Source: a virus. Taken from it: a stretch of DNA of 21,981 nucleotides. A program made the position numbers and the translations under genes. Numbering within the stretch: the first letter of the stretch is position 1; every line of letters starts with the position of its first letter. Below the pieces are notes generated by a model, which did not search any database, was not told where the DNA came from, and saw nothing but the letters and a program-made list of their open reading frames with translations. Below are positions 19,388 to 21,981 of this stretch, piece by piece. The stretch covers positions 1 through 21,981 of IMG/VR virus record IMGVR_UViG_3300029265_000079; one strand, given 5' to 3'.

Positions 19388-21648
19388 TTCCAATAGCATT
19401 TATTATTTATATATGTAAGACCTTGAGATTCGCAACATTTAGCCGTTACGGAAACGCTTGAGCCTCCTGTATCAACCCATGAAGTAGAACCATCATCATT
19501 ATAAGAGGCTGGAGTTATTGAGCAAACATCTGTATTAGGAGCATCAACAATCTTTAAAAGTTCCACCTTTGTAGAATTACCTACCCCCATTGCATAACTG
19601 TCTATCTTATTAATTAAATAGTAAGAATCCTTAATGAATATCTTATCGTTAAATTTGAAAGTTGAAATATCTAAAGCGTTTAAATAGAAATAAGCACTCA
19701 AAATCCTAGCACTATTATTATAGATATTATTTAGTGAATCACTCCAGAAATCGTTATAGACATCGTTACCAGTTTGTGTCTGCACAAGGTCAGATTGATA
19801 CTTAACTATTCCACTTTTAAATCTTATATCGCGATCCGTAGATACAACCATATAACCTGCCATTGAATAGTGATGGCAAAACGGATAAGCAGTTCTAGTT
19901 GAATAGGTATTAGCAGGTTCATTCATCAACTTGAAATAGGACGAAGCAGGTAAGCTTTTAAGTCCTGAGTAATAGAATAGCTTTGGCTTAGTTGTAACCG
20001 CTTCAACTTCTCCGTTATTGTATTTAAAATGCTTGGTAATAAACATTCTGTTATTAGGTATCTTGTCAGGAACAAAGCTTGAAAAGATAGTTGGCACTTT
20101 CAGTTCTCCACTTCCGAAATCTCCGTAGAAGGGGAATGTATATGAATTGTAGATTGTGCCTTTTTGATCTAACCACTCAACACCTGTCTTATCCTTGTCA
20201 GCTAAATCAGTTAAATTAATACTATCCTTTCTAAATCTGCTAGTAGGTTCTATTAATAGGCTCTTAGAAGTATCTAATTTATCAGTCCAATCTTTAGAAG
20301 TTCCTGCATCTCTATAATCTTGTATTGGTTCTATATTCAATTGATTAGTAATAGTCTTATCACTTTCAACGATTAGATTATAACGTGAGAATATAGACTT
20401 GATAAAATCAACTTGTTTATCTTTAGATAGTAATTGATTCCCTGAACCTAAATCTACTGTTCCACCCTCAACCGCAGGAGGTACAGATACAAGTTGTACG
20501 AAGGAATCGTAAACTACGCTATCAATTGTAGCAGAATCCTTTAATGTTTTAGATACAGAACCACTAGCAGACATCTTAAAAGTAATTATATCATTAGTTT
20601 CCAATTCATGTAGTCCTACATTACCTGTAAATACATCAAGCCCAACAGTAGCACCACCTAAACCAACACTCGCATCACTTGTAACTAAAACATTATTTAC
20701 ATACAAATTTATACCTGAACCTTCCCAACCTGAGTTACCAGTTGTATCAACAACCGCTTGGATTTGGAATCCGTAAACCCCGCCTATTGGAATAGTGTAA
20801 GATTTAGCAGATGTGCTAAAGTTTCCGTTCACATCATAAAAACCATCGCTAGTAGTTTCATTATTAAAAGATACTAATGTTGTAGCTGCAACAGTTTGGT
20901 CTGCATTCATACCAACCTTAAAGCCATCTGTATTATCCGTTACTGCACCATCAACCTCACCGCCTAAAGTCATATATTGGCTAGTAAAAAACGTACTATT
21001 TAAAAATATAGAACTAATTGTATATCCTGCATCCTCGAAAATCACATCAAGTAAAGCTTTAAGCTTAATCGAAGGCTTCAAATCTCTTGGCTTAATAGCA
21101 CCTGCATCTGTATTTAAAGTGTCACCATGATAGACTGAGCCATAATCTACAATAGGATATAATATCTCGTTTCCATCTGCTTGTGTTCCTATGTAATCGG
21201 TAACACCCGACCAACTATTAAGAATATTAGCTTGTGTCAATAGGTGATTATACCTAGACAAATCTAAATCATTCAGCTTTGAATCACCTAATTCAGTAGC
21301 TAAGTTTGCAATATCACCAAAACAAATGACTGTATAGTTTTCCTTTAGGTTATCCACTTTCAGAAGCTGCAAATATCCCTCAAATTGAAGGTTTGAATCT
21401 ACATAAATAGAGCAAGAGGCTTTTACATCAGCTCTAAAGCTACCATCTACATTCACTTCGTAGAAATGTGCAAAGAAATCATTGTTGGTCTTGCTATAAG
21501 GTAGCGTTATATTGTGCGTGTAGTTACTTTTTTGACTTGTTATGTCTTTAATTTCCTTACTCGAATAGGTAGCCTTAATACTTAAAGGCCCTAAATCTAA
21601 GTAAGTAGGATCAGACCCTGTCTGACTGTATGCAATTACTTGAACCAT
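19384..21648 (-). CDS. Large baseplate or tail-tip protein with Cys-rich end
   Basis: A 754-residue protein. The N-terminus (YLDLGPLSIKATYSSKEIKD, then ITSQKSNYTHNITLPYSKTN and NDFFAHFYEVN) resembles the start of tail proteins in crAss-like and other Bacteroidota phages, where a disordered-looking strand is followed by SLPxSKxNNxxFxHxYxxN. The middle (about 230-400) is rich in strands and Gly/Ser/Thr like a carbohydrate-binding insert. The C-terminus has C709, then CCESQGLTYINNKCYWK with C738, C739 and C751, a signature I recall at the end of similar phage proteins. It probably belongs to the baseplate or tail tip and may contact the host. The start overlaps the preceding stop (TAATG). Confidence 0.72.
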   Translation of the reverse strand: MVQVIAYSQTGSDPTYLDLGPLSIKATYSSKEIKDITSQKSNYTHNITLPYSKTNNDFFAHFYEVNVDGSFRADVKASCSIYVDSNLQFEGYLQLLKVDNLKENYTVICFGDIANLATELGDSKLNDLDLSRYNHLLTQANILNSWSGVTDYIGTQADGNEILYPIVDYGSVYHGDTLNTDAGAIKPRDLKPSIKLKALLDVIFEDAGYTISSIFLNSTFFTSQYMTLGGEVDGAVTDNTDGFKVGMNADQTVAATTLVSFNNETTSDGFYDVNGNFSTSAKSYTIPIGGVYGFQIQAVVDTTGNSGWEGSGINLYVNNVLVTSDASVGLGGATVGLDVFTGNVGLHELETNDIITFKMSASGSVSKTLKDSATIDSVVYDSFVQLVSVPPAVEGGTVDLGSGNQLLSKDKQVDFIKSIFSRYNLIVESDKTITNQLNIEPIQDYRDAGTSKDWTDKLDTSKSLLIEPTSRFRKDSINLTDLADKDKTGVEWLDQKGTIYNSYTFPFYGDFGSGELKVPTIFSSFVPDKIPNNRMFITKHFKYNNGEVEAVTTKPKLFYYSGLKSLPASSYFKLMNEPANTYSTRTAYPFCHHYSMAGYMVVSTDRDIRFKSGIVKYQSDLVQTQTGNDVYNDFWSDSLNNIYNNSARILSAYFYLNALDISTFKFNDKIFIKDSYYLINKIDSYAMGVGNSTKVELLKIVDAPNTDVCSITPASYNDDGSTSWVDTGGSSVSVTAKCCESQGLTYINNKCYWK

Positions 21649-21981
21649 TATATAATAGACTTTAAAGCGTGAGAATATTCGTAAGTAAACGAGTATTGAA
21701 CCAACTTATCTTTTAAGTTTGTCTTAACATCGAATGTTGTATTTTTGATGTTGATTGGATAAGATTTGCCTCCTTCGATAATCTGAACTTCGTTACTCAT
21801 TAGCAAACTCTTAAAGTGATCGTTCCATGCTTCATCAATGTAACGAGTGTTAATCGTTGTTAACTTAGCCCCCTCAATTTTATCTACCTTACCACGTTCA
21901 AAAGTATCAATTGTAAACGTTGCTGCATTCCATGAACCTGCTACATTTTCACGCTGAGTCTTACGCTTGTAAGATTCTTTA
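21648..21981 (-). CDS. C-terminal part of a tail protein, cut by the window edge
   Basis: The frame is open at the right edge and codes for 110 residues ending at TAA (21650-21648). The visible part reads GSWNAATFTIDTFERGKVDK, then a TTINTRYIDEAWNDHFKSLL helix, MSNEVQIIEGGKSYPINIKN and VQYSFTYEYSHALKSII. The pattern of helix, LLxSNEVxI, strand YPxNI and DKLVxYxFxxEY is one I recall from tail or baseplate proteins that precede the large N-terminal-HFY-type protein in related phages. It overlaps the next gene by one base (TAATG), which supports coupled translation. Its N-terminus lies outside the window. Confidence 0.7.
   Translation of the reverse strand, partial: KESYKRKTQRENVAGSWNAATFTIDTFERGKVDKIEGAKLTTINTRYIDEAWNDHFKSLLMSNEVQIIEGGKSYPINIKNTTFDVKTNLKDKLVQYSFTYEYSHALKSII

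Noticed and set aside
19244-19399. Programmed frameshift producing two tape measure chaperones
   Set aside because: Only one short frame of 47-51 codons exists, it has no slippery heptamer that leads into a second chaperone frame, and it ends inside the tape measure start.

Overview
The window looks like part of a tailed double-stranded DNA phage (or prophage) of a Bacteroidota host, most likely Flavobacteriia. The DNA is AT-rich and the genes are tightly packed, with many ATGA or TAATG overlaps. The clearest promoters match the Bacteroidota consensus (TTTG, 19-21 bases, TAnnTTTG). Several proteins resemble families I know from flavobacterial phages: a DUF6712-like connector, an XkdF-like protease, a DUF3127 protein and a portal with an extra C-terminal domain. 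Family calls rest on motif recognition and recall; no database search was run. No integrase, terminase or tRNA is visible, so lifestyle and packaging cannot be judged.

All genes but one read right to left on the minus strand. Right part (21981 to 14876): the end of a tail protein, a large baseplate-type protein, a small protein, the tape measure protein, prohead protease, scaffold-like protein, major capsid protein and a tail-tube-like protein, closed by a bidirectional terminator at 14824-14856. Middle (14413 to 6455): a spike-base-like protein, a large LamG adhesin, small structural proteins, the portal, a head-tail connector, a lysis cassette with several tiny membrane proteins around an M15 endolysin, a metallophosphoesterase and two small proteins, ending at a 14-bp hairpin (6403-6434). 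One gene on the plus strand (14519-14815), with its own consensus promoter, sits between these two parts.

Left part (6382 to 1): two Bacteroidota-type promoters (near 6352 and 5643) drive small early genes, then a candidate annealing protein, a small HTH protein, a stand-alone DnaA domain IV protein and an SSB-like DUF3127 protein, ending at a terminator (3764-3796). A 413-base gene-free stretch follows. It carries phased TTGCCC/TGCCC iterons, a long imperfect repeat pair, a CGCAAA series and an 89% AT segment, and is the best candidate for the phage replication origin. Beyond a terminator-like leader with a possible pseudoknot come a replisome-organizer-like protein, an orphan adenine methyltransferase, an unknown protein, a VRR-NUC nuclease and small proteins, up to a terminator at 61-97.

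The most interesting hypothesis is a self-contained initiation system. The DnaA domain IV protein has changes at two base-contacting positions of the DnaA signature, and two iterons differ from a DnaA box at only two or three positions. Also notable are the block order of the structural genes (tape measure before protease and capsid, portal last), the Cys/His domain on the portal, and the spike-base/LamG pair.
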